The position numbers and the translations under genes were made by a program. A DNA stretch of 64,000 nucleotides from Oryzias latipes. Its lineage: Eukaryota; Chordata; Actinopteri; Beloniformes; Adrianichthyidae. The notes under the pieces were generated by a model. The model ran no database searches and was not told where the DNA came from. It worked only from the letters and a program-made list of their open reading frames with translations. Position 1 is the first letter of the stretch. Every line of letters begins with the position of its first letter. Location: positions 4,619,041-4,683,040 of the forward strand of contig NC_019877.2 of NCBI RefSeq assembly GCF_002234675.1. Reading direction: 5' to 3'. This document shows positions 36,399 through 49,400 of this stretch, one piece after another.

Positions 36399-36545
36399 TT
36401 ATGATGGCTGCTTTCGCTGCAACGTGTTGTTGATAAATTCTTGATGCTTATCTTTAAACGTGTGACTGGCAGCAATCCAGAAAGTCACAATTCGAAACAA
36501 AAAACAAACATTGCCGACTAATTTAAGAAGCTGCTGGAGTTCCAT
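36399..36545 (-). pseudogene. Diverged connexin N-terminal relic
   Basis: The frame runs 48 codons from an ATG to a TAA. Its middle, CFLFRIVTFWIAASHTFKDK followed by HQEFINNTLQ, aligns with copy 2 FFMLVFRIVILGTVADDTFS followed by DEQEEFTCNTLQ. The MG.W start is not kept and the first-loop Cys is replaced by Asn. It is shorter than one connexin domain. I read it as an old, decayed connexin copy beside TOP2A. That it is still open is probably chance, because it is short. Confidence 0.65.
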
Positions 36546-37240
36546 TTAACGATGACTCAACTTAGAATCCAAAATTTGTTGATAGACAATCTTGATAGAC
36601 AATCAGATCTCATACTGATGAAAGATGTCTTACAATTGACAATTTTTAGCAATCTTTTAAACCCTTTTCAAGTTGATTATGTAGTTATTTGTAAAACTAT
36701 AGTAAAAAAAAAAAAAACTCACTTTTTAGGACATAGTTTCTGCAGAGCAGCAGTAGTTCCTGACAAATTCACCTGAGCTGAGGGTGGAACTGTAGGTGCA
36801 GAAGTAACCCTCCACTGATTCGCCATTATTCCTTTGTTTAAATGCTCTTCTGCTAGCTTCCGTTGCTCAATATCCCATGCCAACATTGGCGGTCCATCAA
36901 CATTGGTGAGTAATATTGGAGCTATAAAGCTTTCTACTCTGCAGCTAAGAACTAAGACCAGCTAGGAACACTTTGAAAAAAGATAAGAGTGGGACTTCCA
37001 CCAATCAAAGTGTGCGTAATTTGATCAGTTGGTGTTCACATTTTTTGATAAAACACAAAATGTCATAGTAGCCTGTGTATTGGTCCTTACTTTCCTTTTA
37101 AGTAACTGCAAATAGCTGAATAAAGTTAATGACTAAGCAAAAGAGACATTTAATCATGAGTCATTTTATATGACATGTTTTCTTATTGTCATCTTTGTAG
37201 CTTTTGCAGACTCCAAAACCTTGTAAGTCATCAAGTTCGA
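36546..37240. other. Spacer with a partial R-family repeat
   Basis: At 36,715-36,790 the blocks 'aggacatagtttctgcagag' and 'cagcagtagttcctgacaaa' match the R family in plus orientation, followed by diverged sequence. The rest has no gene-like content and ends at the TOP2A 3' end. Confidence 0.5.
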
Positions 37241-37263
37241 CATTTACGACAAACAATACAAAC

Positions 37264-37269
37264 TTTATT
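37264..37269 (-). promoter_or_regulatory. top2a: Polyadenylation signal of TOP2A
   Basis: AATAAA on the minus strand lies about 192 bases past the TOP2A stop codon (37,461). No stronger signal lies nearer, so the 3' UTR is probably about 210 bases long, ending near 37,245. Confidence 0.65.
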
Positions 37270-37460
37270 CTTTAAAAAACTGGGATAAACACACGTTGAA
37301 ATATTTACAAAACAGGAACAGTTGAGAAAAGATTTTTAACACAACATATAAAGGTTATGGAACAATAACGTTTCAACTGGCTTCTGTTTAACAAGGAAAC
37401 TGTCTATTCTGTAAGTAAAAACAAAGAAAAACTGGATTTTTCTGTGATCCACAGATCAAT

Positions 37461-40400
37461 TTAAACGTCTTCATCAGAGTCCGAGTCCAGTTTGTAGGCC
37501 ACAGGTTTTCGCGCTCGTGAGGGTTTCTCTCGTGGCGCCACGGCAACAGGAGCCGCTGCTTCTTCATCAGAGACCTGGAAGCTATCATCTTCATCCCATT
37601 TCCTCGTTTTCTGCAGAATGAAACATTTCAGGTGACGATGACGTCTTGATTTAAACAAAAAGACAGTCTGGTGAAGTCCAGTGTGTGAACTGACCTTGGT
37701 GCCAACGCTTGCTTTGTTCTTCAGGCGTGACATGAGGTTGTCTGAGCTGCTGTCGGAGTCATGACTGCTGCTCTGTTTGCGTTTCACAACAGGTTTGGTC
37801 TTTGCCGCCTTTGCAGCTTTGCCTTCGCTCTCAGAGTCGCTGGAGTCAAAAGAAGGAACCTTTTTGGCTGCAGCTTTAGGCTTTGAGAGAACATCCAAGA
37901 TGGACGGCTGCTTAGCATCTGTAAAAACAACAACAAAAAAACAAATAATGTCATTTAAGATGGCACAGCTTTCATCAGGCAACTCGGAGGAAATTTCTAA
38001 TGAACTCCTGCGGCTCTGCAGAAACTACCTCCTAGAAAACAAGTTTTTGTTTTTTTGTGTTGCTTAGAAATTGCATTATCATAGTTCAAAGAGCACTGAG
38101 AACGCTTCCAAAATACATCAAAAGATGAATGGAATGGGTTTTTAAGAAGGCAAAAAGCTACTTTCACTTTTGTTTTGTTTTTTTTTCTAATTGAATACTG
38201 GATTTCCTGTAGATGTAACTCATTGATTCCACAGAAAAACAATCATTTTAGCCGTCTTTGCAATGCATTCTGTTTCTGCTCTTTGGTCTGTAAATACAAT
38301 CCTATTTTAAAGAAATAAGGCTCCTGAATGGGAAGTCTCTGATCTGGTGGCCTCACCTGCAGCCTTCTTCTTTGAAGCAGCTGCTTTCTTGGAAGGAGCC
38401 GCCTTCTTTGCTGCCGCCTCTTTAACTTTAGCTGGAGCCTTTGAAAGAGGCTCCGAATCCCCAGACAGAGCTGCAACATTCCAGTAAGAACAAAACCGTC
38501 AAGTCAATTTGCTTCATCGCATTACCAGCAGTTATTATAAGGTAGACACTCACAGCTCGAGCTGACTTTGGTTGGTTTAACCGTTTTCATCTTTGGCACT
38601 TTTTTTCTGGAAAACACGACATTTTCTGTTAGTTTTGGACAGAAATGGATAGACATCCTCTGCAGTCTCGAACTCACGCCGGCTCTGGTGCTTTGACAGC
38701 AGGAGCTGGAGAGGCCACGTCGCTGTCAGAGAGGACGCTGGGCTCTGGCGCGAAGCTGGCGTCGTCGTCACTGAGGATGGCCTTCCGCTTTGGAGCGCGC
38801 GTCTTTCCCAGATCATGGAACTCATCTTCACTGTCAGACAGAACGTACTTTACCGGAGCTATAATGGAAAACAGGAGCCATGATTAGAAAAGGAGCAAAA
38901 TATTCCAATTTAAGGAAAGTGAAAATCTGTATAGTTAGAGGCAACAGGAAGGACCTGTTCCAGTGAACGAGGAAAAAAATGGGGCTTTTTTTCAAATCCA
39001 TTGAAAATGGCAGTTTCAAGTCCTAAAGCGGTTTCACCTTTGGTGGGACGGTTCACATGCTCCCTCGGGGCAACGGGGGATTCCTCATCTGATCCTGCTT
39101 CAGATTCCTCATCCGACCACGGATTCTTCTTTGGCTTCTTAGAGACGGTCGAGAACTGAAGAGTGGTTTGCTTCCCTTTGCTGGAAAGAGCTGGAAGAAA
39201 AAACGTCTCTTCAAACTTCCTAATAAATCGCCAGTTACACATGAAAATGTTAGTCGACATGATTTTTTGTTAAAACGCATCAAGAAAACCCATTCACTCT
39301 GTTCATTAGTAGTTGAGGTGGCCTCCATCCATTCATTCAATCCCTGCAAAGATTTCAAACCTCGTTTTTAAACGTTCAAGACTTTTGATCAGGTTGGAAG
39401 TTGTTTTAACTTCTCTTTGCTCTGCATGTCTATAAGCTTTTCTCAAAGCTTCTTTTGTTTCATTTAGATCTAGGATCTATAATCAAGAAAGTTATTATTA
39501 AGATGACTAAATGCTTTGTCTTCATAATCTTGACATAAACTTGATTTGAGACTCAAAGAACTTCAAATTGCACTGATTCAGTGTGAAGGATGTTATTTTA
39601 AAGGTTAATATAGTTGGACTGGCATTCATTGTCATGATTTTAGAAATCAAAATGTAGATTTATGTTGTAAAAATAAGTGATGGTTTTGGATTTTATGAGA
39701 TTATCAAGAAATACCAACTTTGTATTCTTTTTTTTGTTGACATTTTGTTCTAAAATGAGTCATTTCCGCTAAATTTTGCATCCAAAGAATCAAGATTTCA
39801 TGACTTTTTCCAAAACTTTAGAGAAGATGTCGCTTCTTAGAAACTTTTCAGGTTTTCTTGACCGTATGAACCCTGTATCTAAAAATTAGCTTCTTTTTTC
39901 ATTTTTGAACACTCATCTCTAGATTGCGTTACCCTTTATGAATATTAAATAGGATTTTCTTATTTTTAGCCTACCGTACCTCTTTTTGCAGTGGAAAAAT
40001 AAAAATAATCTGAGTAATGATTCCTTTGTCTGACAAACAAGCAGAAAAGCTATTTAGTCCTGGCAAATACTTTTTTGTGCTTATCTAAATGTGAGCGTAG
40101 GATTATAGCGGTCAGGAAAGTTTTTGGGCACACGGTGACAATTCCAAATGTTCTCCTGAACATCTGTGCCAAGTAGAACTTTTCCAATAGATCTAAAATG
40201 TTATTTTATTAAAAATATTTGTTATTTTATTTTCAGGGAGTGAAATAGGTTTTTAAAGCAGATTTTGTCATCGACTCAAAAAAGCGCTTTCATAAAAATA
40301 TTGCACAATGAATAAAAAACAAACTTTACTCAAAAAATCTGATTTTGGTTTATAATGGCGGCTCAGCTGCCGAAAACTGGCGCCAACTTTCCACCAGGGC

Positions 40401-43400
40401 GTTTATGGGGTTCAGCGTTTTGTCAGGGGACGCTTCGACACATGGCAAAACAGGAATCGAACCTGCAATATTCCGGTCAGGGGTCGACCGCCCTACCACG
40501 GCCACCCCTACTTCATGCAAGTTCATACTGTCATGGTGCTTTTAGTGCTTGTAAAATTAGTTTGCTGATTATAGTAATATGCATTCTCTGCAAATGGACA
40601 GCATGATTTCTTTTTCTTTTTTGGAGTTGCCATCAGCTTAAAAAACATGTTTACATTTCATTTGAACATTTGGCAGAACAGAAAGAAAGTCACGGTTTAA
40701 TCGGAACTCGCTTGGTTCTTATTCTGTGCAGTCCTGAACCTGTGCAGCTCGCAGATCCCGTTCGCTCAGATTTTTCCTTTTGTCACCAAAACCCTCATCT
40801 CACCTGCAACATTTTACAAAAATGCAGGTCACCGGGGGGAACAACACCTTTTCCCAGTAATATAAATCATCCATTCATGAAGGCTGACTAGGAAAAGTGG
40901 CAGTATTTATATGAAATCATAAGGAACATGAAGTCATAGAATTCAATAATGGCTAAACTGAACTAAACAGACTATGCTAAAGTGGGCATCCCTGCCCTTT
41001 GACCCTCCTTCTGGGTAAGGAAAAACTGATTCTGCAAAAAAAAGTAAAAAAAATAAAAAGGCGTAACATCAGGGATGTCCACATGAAGGAGTGATCCTCC
41101 GTGTGCCAACAGTGGCATGCATGCCCCATGTTATTGAGTTTAATCACATTTCTGTGGTGAAAGTGCTTCCTCATAACTGTGTGACTCAGGCCACTAAGTT
41201 CCAGTTACATCACAAAACCACAATGTTTGTCTAACACAGGTTACAGGTATCAGATATTGGAGCGGGGATAAGGGGGCCGGAGGCACCAACTGGCAGCCAC
41301 GCCTCTGTCAGTCTGCCCCCGGGCAGCTGTGGCTACATCAGTAGTTACCATCAAGAATAAATGAGGAGTGAATGAATAATGGGCACATTGTCAGCGCTTT
41401 GAGAATCTAGAAAAGCGCAGATACATCCCATTATTAAAATAGATATTGTTAAAGGAAAAAAACTTTTGTTTCAGTTGTATTTTCCAGATAAAAGTTATAA
41501 ATTTCAAAATATTTGCTTCGAAATTATATATAGAGAGCGTCTTACTACATGAGAATGAGAATAAGAGAAAAATGATGCTGTTTTGGTTTAAGTTTCCTGC
41601 TTTTTAATCAACCTTTTCTGACCAAAACAACTGTTTTTTTTTAAATACCTCTTTTAGTCTGGGTTTTGGTTTTCTTGCCCAGTCGTGCAGCCAGACCAGT
41701 TTCCTCGATCTGCTCCAGGTTCTCACATTCTTCGCCAAACTCCATCTTCACCACAACATCTTCACTCTGCATCGACAGAAGAGGAGAAACTGAAGTTTGG
41801 ACTGCATTTCCCATCATTCTAAGCTATGTTAGCATCAGCTGACCTTGACTTTCTTTCCCCTCCGGCCTTCTCCTTTCTTCAGCTCAGCTTTTTTGTGCGC
41901 TTCGGCTTTCATGGTGCTGGTGACGCGGGGGATGACGCGGCGGCCTTGAGGAGTGGGCAACGTCTCCTGCTTCACCTTCATGGGTTTTTTGCCTTTGGCG
42001 GGACGCTTGGCGGGCGCAGAGGCGTCGTCCTTCTCCTTTTGCTCCAGGCGCTTTAAAAAAGAACCCAGTTTAAAGAGAATCTGAACCCACATGTGGCGTG
42101 TTCTAGAGCAAAGGAACGCCTAAAATACCTCCAGCTCTTCAGAGAAAGCAGCGAGGTCTTCCTTCCACAGATCTGCTGGACTCTTTCCCTTCAGGGTGTT
42201 CAGTTCTGTCATCTGTAGCAGAAGTGGTTTCAGAAATCAGATGTTTTTCAGCAGATTTTTTCAGGTGTGGTGAAACAAATCAAGGCCCACCTTGGCATCC
42301 CTCTGCTTGCAGAGATCCTCCTTCTTCTCTTTGGTGAGGAACCACATAGGCATGCTGAGCAGGTAGTTGTAGTCCGCTCCGCTGCTCTGGTCCTCTCTCT
42401 CCGCTCCTTCCTCCTGCTCTTCCTCTGCCTCCATGTCGTCTTCATCCTAAGGAACAAGAAGTCTGAATGTTGGAACTGGCTTTCCTTCTGACTGGACGGA
42501 TGAATAACCCATGAGCGGCGTCCTGCCTTCTTCTGCGCCTCTTTCCACGCCCTGACGGGGTCGGAGTCGTAGCCCATTTCCTGCAGCATCCGGATCAACT
42601 CCTTCTTGGGTTTGTTTTCTGAGCAGAGAAGCAGCGGTAATGATTGCAATCGTTAAACTTTTATGTGGTTTTTAAATAAAGTTTCTGTTTTTTTTTTTTG
42701 GCATAAAAAATAAGAGAATCAAAGCTTAAACAGAGAAACATGCTGCTTCTCACCGATGACCAAAGTGCCCTGAATTTTCTCCAGGATGAAGCGGGCCTGG
42801 TTGGAGAGCTTTGAACTCTCTGCCCCCAACATGCCGACCAGCCACTCCTTCCTCAGCACATAGTACTTCATTCTCAGGTCAAAGAAGTCCTTCAGGATGT
42901 CCTGCACGGACTCGTACTTTTTCAAGCTGCCTGCGTAGTCGAACAGAACCTGAAACATAGACGAACCGACAGCGATCAGAGAGGATTCTGGGACCTGTGC
43001 GCCTCCGTTTACGCGTCCATTACCATGGAGTTGCAGGTGAGGGGGCTCTGCAGCTTGAAGACTTTGTGCAGGCCGGCAGCCTCCGCCTCCATCAGCTTCT
43101 CCTCCGTCATCTTGACCACAAAGCGCACGGTGGCGTCGGTGTGATATTCCTTGTAGTCAGTGATCAGGGCGGGGACTTTGTCTGTGCCGTTCAGCATCGG
43201 TTCTAGCACGTTCTCCTTGTACGCCTGCACCACAGAACCAGAGAAGTGTTGGACGCAGGAGTCAAACCTCCTTTTACATCCAAGGACGGCTGGGCTCACC
43301 TGAGTCCAGGTTTTCACAGGCAGCTCAGAGATCTCGATGGTGGTGGAGTCGATGATGGCCACCTCTCCGCTGTTCATGTATTGGTTGCTCATAACCTGAT

Positions 43401-46400
43401 CAATTGTGCCTCTGAAGCCTTTGTAGTTTGGAAGCTGTGAGAAGAAAGTCCAGATATCACCCGTTTGTTAACAAGACCACAGATGTCAGAGAAAAGGCGG
43501 GGCTCACCATGGGCAGAGGCTCCTCGCCGTCCAGCATTCGGTGGATGTTGCTGACGATCTCCCGGATGTCGTAGTTGGGAATCTTGCTGGCCCAGCCGGT
43601 GCCGATTCCCTCAGCACCGTTCACCAGCACAGTGGGGATGATGGGGATGTACCATTCCGGCTCCACGCGCTGGTTGTCATCATAGTTGTACTTGAGCAGG
43701 TTGTCGTCCACGGGCGGGAAAACGAGGCGGGCCAAGGGGCTGGAAGAGGCGAGCCGGGTTGAATTTAAAGGACAAATTTGGATTACTTTACGCAGAAAAC
43801 TGACTGAACTCGCATGGCTCTCACTGACCTGAGCATGGTGAAGATGTATCGAGGGCTGGCAGAGTCTTTGCCTCCGTGCAGCCTGGTTCCAAACTGACCC
43901 AGAGGCTGCAGCAGGTTCAGGTTGTTGCTTCCGACAAAGTTCTGGGCTAAGCCGACGATGGTCATCATGAGGGAGACCTGAGCATTCAAGAGTCCAAAAT
44001 TTTAGCAAAGTTTAGAACTTTTCCCGGCAAATCGTTCTTGGAACTCTCCACCTTTGGGCTAAACTAGGGCTGCTCAATATGAGGAAAACTCGTGATCTTT
44101 TTACATTAATGATCAATACTGCTATGGTGACAGAACTTGGGATACATGAACAAATAGCAAAACAACCAAACATAATATTTCCAATTCACTGCAACAGTTT
44201 ATTTAAATAAGCGTAAACATACCTTAGTTATTTGATTTGATAAATACTTCAAGCTGCCATAAGATTGTTCTGGCACTTTTGAGGTAAACAATCGCAATTT
44301 TTACCGACTTTTGCGACATGCGTATTGCACAGTTTGATATCTAAATGATAATAAATTTGCTTATTATTTTGGAGGCCTAGTCAAAACCTTTTTTTTATTT
44401 AATAGATAGTGTTTTTTTGAGGTAACGTTTTCCATTTAAAAGTTCATTTTTCTACAGATTTATCTTCAAAAACACTTCAAATCTAATCTAAGACTGTATG
44501 TACAAATAAAATGAAACAGTGCTGTTTTTTTGACCATCTTGATCCCCGTCCTGCCAACTTTAAATGTCTTTCAGCAAAGCTGGCCATTTGGAAATTTACC
44601 AACCACTAACAGCAATCCCTATTTTCAAATCGTTTCTCCATAAAATGTGCACTTTTCCATTTTCCTGCAGCGAAGAGCGTGAGCTAATTATTTTTATGAT
44701 TTACGACCGGGTCAGGACCATATAGCTCAGCAAACCCATAAAAAATTTTTTGTTTGACAAGAAGTCACATCCAGTTGATGACAGCAAAATTAAGATCTAT
44801 TTGATATAATGTCAGGCTTTTTAATTAAGGCCCTACTTTAGTTTAAATTAAATCTAAGACACTAAGACTCTTTACGGCCACCGTGGGGTCACAAAGTACA
44901 GATACGCATATAAACTGGAGCAACTGATGCAAAACTCAATCAGCTCGACTGAAAAAAACGCCGTTTGGGTTGTGAACTCAAAGAACCGAGCCACCTCACC
45001 TCTCCATGGTGGTACGCTGACATCTCAGCGACAGAACCAGCCAGCTGAGCCACCTTCACCTCCCGCTTGTCGTTCCTCTTGAAGCAACAGAACAGCACCT
45101 TCCTCTGACCCGGTTTGAAACCTGATTTCACACAGAGTCATGTTACAAGTCCACCCTATTAAAAAACAACAATAAAAGTCCCACTCAGATAATAATCTTT
45201 TAAAAGCCTTCAGCGCAGTTGTGGGAGGAGCAGGGAGCGTGTGACCCGCCCAGGTAATTTCTATGTCACTCATACAGTCTTTTTCAAACTGTATTTTTGT
45301 CATCTTCTCCTGATTTACAACAATTTGAATAAAAAACCTTCAGAAATGTAATTTTGAGCCTAATTTTCTTAATACATGCCCTCCATCATCAGAAAAATAC
45401 CACAAGAGCATGTTGAAAACACCATTTTCATCAGAGTGGGTCTTTACGGTTGAAGTTTGCCTTTTCCAGGACTTTTTCTCACCGTCCACCAAGCAGGGAA
45501 TGGATCTTTCATTGTCAGAGTTGGAGAAAAGAACCAGCTCCTTGTTGATGAAGTCGTTGTAGGACAGAGACTTGGTTGACTGGCCGTAGAGGTAATCCTG
45601 TAGAGAGAAGTCATTAGAAGTGATCTGAAACAGAACTGGTAGAAGTGGAGCTCACCGATCCTCCGTTTACCTCGGGGAGGTTGTGCTCCCGGCGCTGACG
45701 CCTGTTAACCATAAAGTTTGTGAGCCACTCTTTCCGCTCCTCCACTTTCTTTTTGCTAAAGGCCTGCAGGCACACAAGTTGGAGTTGATAAAACAGCTAC
45801 TTAGCTTCTGCCCATCAAAGAAAAGAACTTCTGAGAGAAATGCAGCATCTTACGAGGGAGATAGCTTCATCGTCTTCAGGCCCCGAGTACTTGAATGGGA
45901 TCCGGTGTCTCTCCATGTCAGAGAAGTACTCCTTGGCCTCCTGGGATGTGCTGGTTCCCAAACCTGGATTTACAAAGCAACAGAAAAAAAAAACGACAAG
46001 CTACAGCAAATGGAACCAACCTTCATACCCATTAGACAACATGAACATTATGAGGGCTTACTTGTCAGTTTTACTACCACACAGGGGTTTTTAACAAACC
46101 TTTGTAGTATTTTATTTTCCAGGATTTGTGGTTAGATTGTGTCTCTTTCCAAGCATTGAATTCTGGGATGCTGTAGAAGGACAGCTGGTTTTTCTTGTTT
46201 GATGCCTGGAAAAAAAAAAAAGACACATTTTGTAGATTTTGTAACAGTCACCAAATAGGTAGTTTTTATCAGCTGTTTGATTTATGATTTTTCACCACTA
46301 GATGGCAGTGTTGCAAAACATTATTCTTTCAAGCTTCCCCCTGTATGAGAACTCTTTTTGAAAATATATTTTTGGGGGTTTATTTTGTTGAACGTTTTTT

Positions 46401-49400
46401 TGCGTTGGATTACCTAAAACTTGCATACCTTGATGATGGGAGTGATGAACTCCTCCAGGAAGTTATGGCGCAGCAGCGACGGCCAGTTATGGTGGATGAA
46501 GTTGATGAGCAAACCTTTGATGTGGGAGCCATCTTGATCCTTTCAGACACAAAAACAGCACAGGTCAATGATTTGATAAGAGAATAAAAGATCAAAAGTG
46601 TAAATACGATGTCATTTAAGGAGAGGAAACAGTAAAAAAGGCCTCAGCTTCACACGCAGATGATTTTATTTTTAAATAGCAGTGAATTAATGAGAGTGCA
46701 GATGTGGGATTTCCGGAGGTGCAGAATAGAAGCTGTTAATTACTAGTCTTCATGCTTAACAATTATACTGAGAGTTAATGGGGACACATTTCACAACCTA
46801 TTGTTCAATTTGACCAAACTAAGAGGGGCTCACATAAAGCGTCTCGCAATTTGAGCTGTACTGGTTTAGCTTCTGTTTCCATCACATCTGTGCAGTTATA
46901 GGTTAAATAATAAGAGTGACGTCTGCATCATTTTAGGGTATTAAAACCAGGGCTGGAAAATGTATTCAGGAAAGTCAAACACTGGCTCAATTTTTTTGAA
47001 AGCTTATGTGGAACTCCTCGTTTCTAGTTTTATATCCTGTAATAAGGTGTCTTAAGTAAAAGTGACTTGCTGCATGGGCAGATCATTTTACTACTTTCTA
47101 GGGATTTTCTTCTTCTTTTCCTATTTTCAGGCTACGTCTTTTTGCAGTGTGAGAAAGCATAGCCAAAGTCTGAGAAAAAGAATAAAGACCTGATCTGTCA
47201 TGATCATGATTTTGCCATAACGCAGACTTTTGAGGGATTCTGGGTCGCTGTAGTTCTTCTTGTACTGGAGGCCGAGGATCTTAATGACATTGTTGATTTC
47301 GGCATTTTCCATTATCTGCAAAAGAAACTGGAGTTTAGAAACCCGCCACTTGGATTGGGAATCGCACGGCCGACACTCGTCCTGGACCTGTTTGTGCGAG
47401 GCCTCCCGAACGTTCAGCATCTTTCCTCGAAGAGGGAAAACTCCATAGCGGTCCCTACCGACCACTCCCAGCCCGGACACAGCCAGCGTCTTAGCCGAGT
47501 CTCCCTCCGTTAGGATCAGCGTGCAGCCGATAGAGTTCTTCCCACCTGCAAACAGTAAAATGTGAGGTTACTGCCACATTTACAAGAATTTTCTATCGCA
47601 ATCAAGTATTTTGTTTTCTTTCTGACACTGGACTTATTCGACCATGTACATAGTTCAATTCTAATCCGATCTTTGACATGATCGAAGATATTTTGCACAT
47701 GTAACTGCTGCCACTGTAACATGCCTGCATCATTAGCGTCGTCCAGCTTTGGTACACCCTTGATTTTTGTGTGTTTGACAGCCGAGCACTTCTTGTTGAG
47801 CTGAGTCTGGGCCTTGAACTTCACCCAGTTCATTATGCTTTCAACAATCCCACAAGATGTAGCCTGTTGGGAGCAGAAGATGTCAGAAGATTTCCTAAAC
47901 GATAAAATGATATAGCTGGAGGTTTGAGTCAGCACCTGTTTAAAGAACTTGTCGCTGAGAGAACAAGTGGAGCCAAAGCTCTTCTGCTGAAGGGTCATGT
48001 TCTCTTTGGTCTGAGAGTCAAAGGTGGGGTTCTCCACCAGGCAGTTAACAAACAGCCACATGTGGTTCTTCACCTGCAATCAGCAAAGAAGGACACAGTT
48101 TTAATCCTCAATAAAATCTCACTCTTTTATTCATTTAAAATCGTTCCCAGTCATTTTAAAATCTTATTTATGCCGTTTTTAGTCGGTTTCTAGGACAGAT
48201 TACTTCCCCAGAGTGACAGGAGTTAATTAGAAATTCACCTCTGGAATTGTGGACCTTTGCAGCTTAAATTACCTGGAAAGGCTTGACCGCCACACCGGCT
48301 TTGTTTTTCTTCTTCACCACTTCGATCAGCCGTCCAACTATCTGGTCAGCCACGTAGTCGATGTGTCTGCCACCCTGAGATGCAAAAAGCAACGGCGTGG
48401 ATAAATCTTAATACCAGGAACACGTTTGTTTGGAAAGCTGCCAAACCTTCACTTAGGTGCCAAGTGGACCCTGTCAGCTAGTTCTGCTTGGAAATGCTTT
48501 ATAGATCAACTCAAATGTAATTTTTCTAAAAGGCTGGCAATGCATGAACAGTGATTGGTTTGATATTCGGACATTAAAAACCTTTAATCCATTATTTGAC
48601 AGCGAGGTTGTGACTCCTATTGTTCATCCAGCTCTACAACAAAGGCAGCACAAACAGAGAAACACAGGAGGTTACCTTAGTCGTGGCGATGCTGTTGACA
48701 AAGCTGACTTGCTGGAAACCCTTCTCGCTCATGGTGAGGCAAACCTCCCAGCGCTCATTGACCGCCTCGTGGATCACAGTGAGGGGGCCTCCCAGCTCAT
48801 CCACCTTATCCTTCACATACATGTCAACGTAGCTCCGAAAGCCTGTGATCTAAAGCAAGAAGAGACCCATTTCATCAGTTCCAAAAAGTCTCGTCCTCCA
48901 AAAGCAAAAACATCTTTAAATCATTTTTGTCTGACTTCTAACAAATTAGACCTAAATATTATTTCTGTTCTGGATCTCATAAATACTCCTAATGGTTTGA
49001 CAACCCTTTAACAGCTGCCCACTCCTATCATATTTTGATCAATTTTTAAAGCGTTCCCACCGGTCTTCTAATTAGGATGATGGCGGGGGTTTTTTTTGGT
49101 CAAAATAAACATTTTAAAAAGTCTTTTTTTAGGATACACTTTCTGCTTAGTAGTAGGAATTCATTAGAAATTTGCCTCTAAGTTGTGGGGAGGGTTGTTA
49201 TCATGGAGCAACCCCGCCCCACTTCCCCTCCTTGCTGAAGAGCAGCTTGTGGCCAGCTCAGAGTTTTTTTTCTTGGTTCATGATTAATTAAAAATACAAT
49301 TTTAAGCTTAATTTTCTTAATATATGCCTTTTATCATCAGAAAAATGCCACAAGAACATGTTAATAACACTTGAACCCTTTTTTTATACAGTGTTGGCCT

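Larger units (their letters stand above)
37461..42446 (-). other. top2a: TOP2A exons 26-35: C-gate end and C-terminal tail
   Basis: Coding exons are 42291-42446, 42129-42212, 41844-42050, 41649-41766, 39038-39190, 38678-38858, 38554-38606, 38357-38470, 37695-37918 and 37461-37610 (residues 1093-1571). [12 protein letters not shown] and [13 protein letters not shown] close the enzymatic core. The rest is a disordered Lys/Glu/Ser-rich tail with nuclear-localisation-type clusters, including [14 protein letters not shown], which resembles the human tail. The end [18 protein letters not shown] matches the conserved C-terminus of vertebrate TOP2A. An Ala/Lys-rich stretch in exon 33 looks histone-H1-like. 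Confidence 0.9.

Noticed and set aside
45683-46135. 150-codon plus-strand frame, also present at 31,562-31,924
   Set aside because: It is antisense to TOP2A exons 17 and 16. The similarity between the two sites comes from the TOP2A duplication, not from a gene family.
47516-48079. 187-codon minus-strand frame
   Set aside because: It starts in TOP2A exon 10 and reads through introns into other frames. The true exons are 47,936-48,073 and 47,725-47,863.
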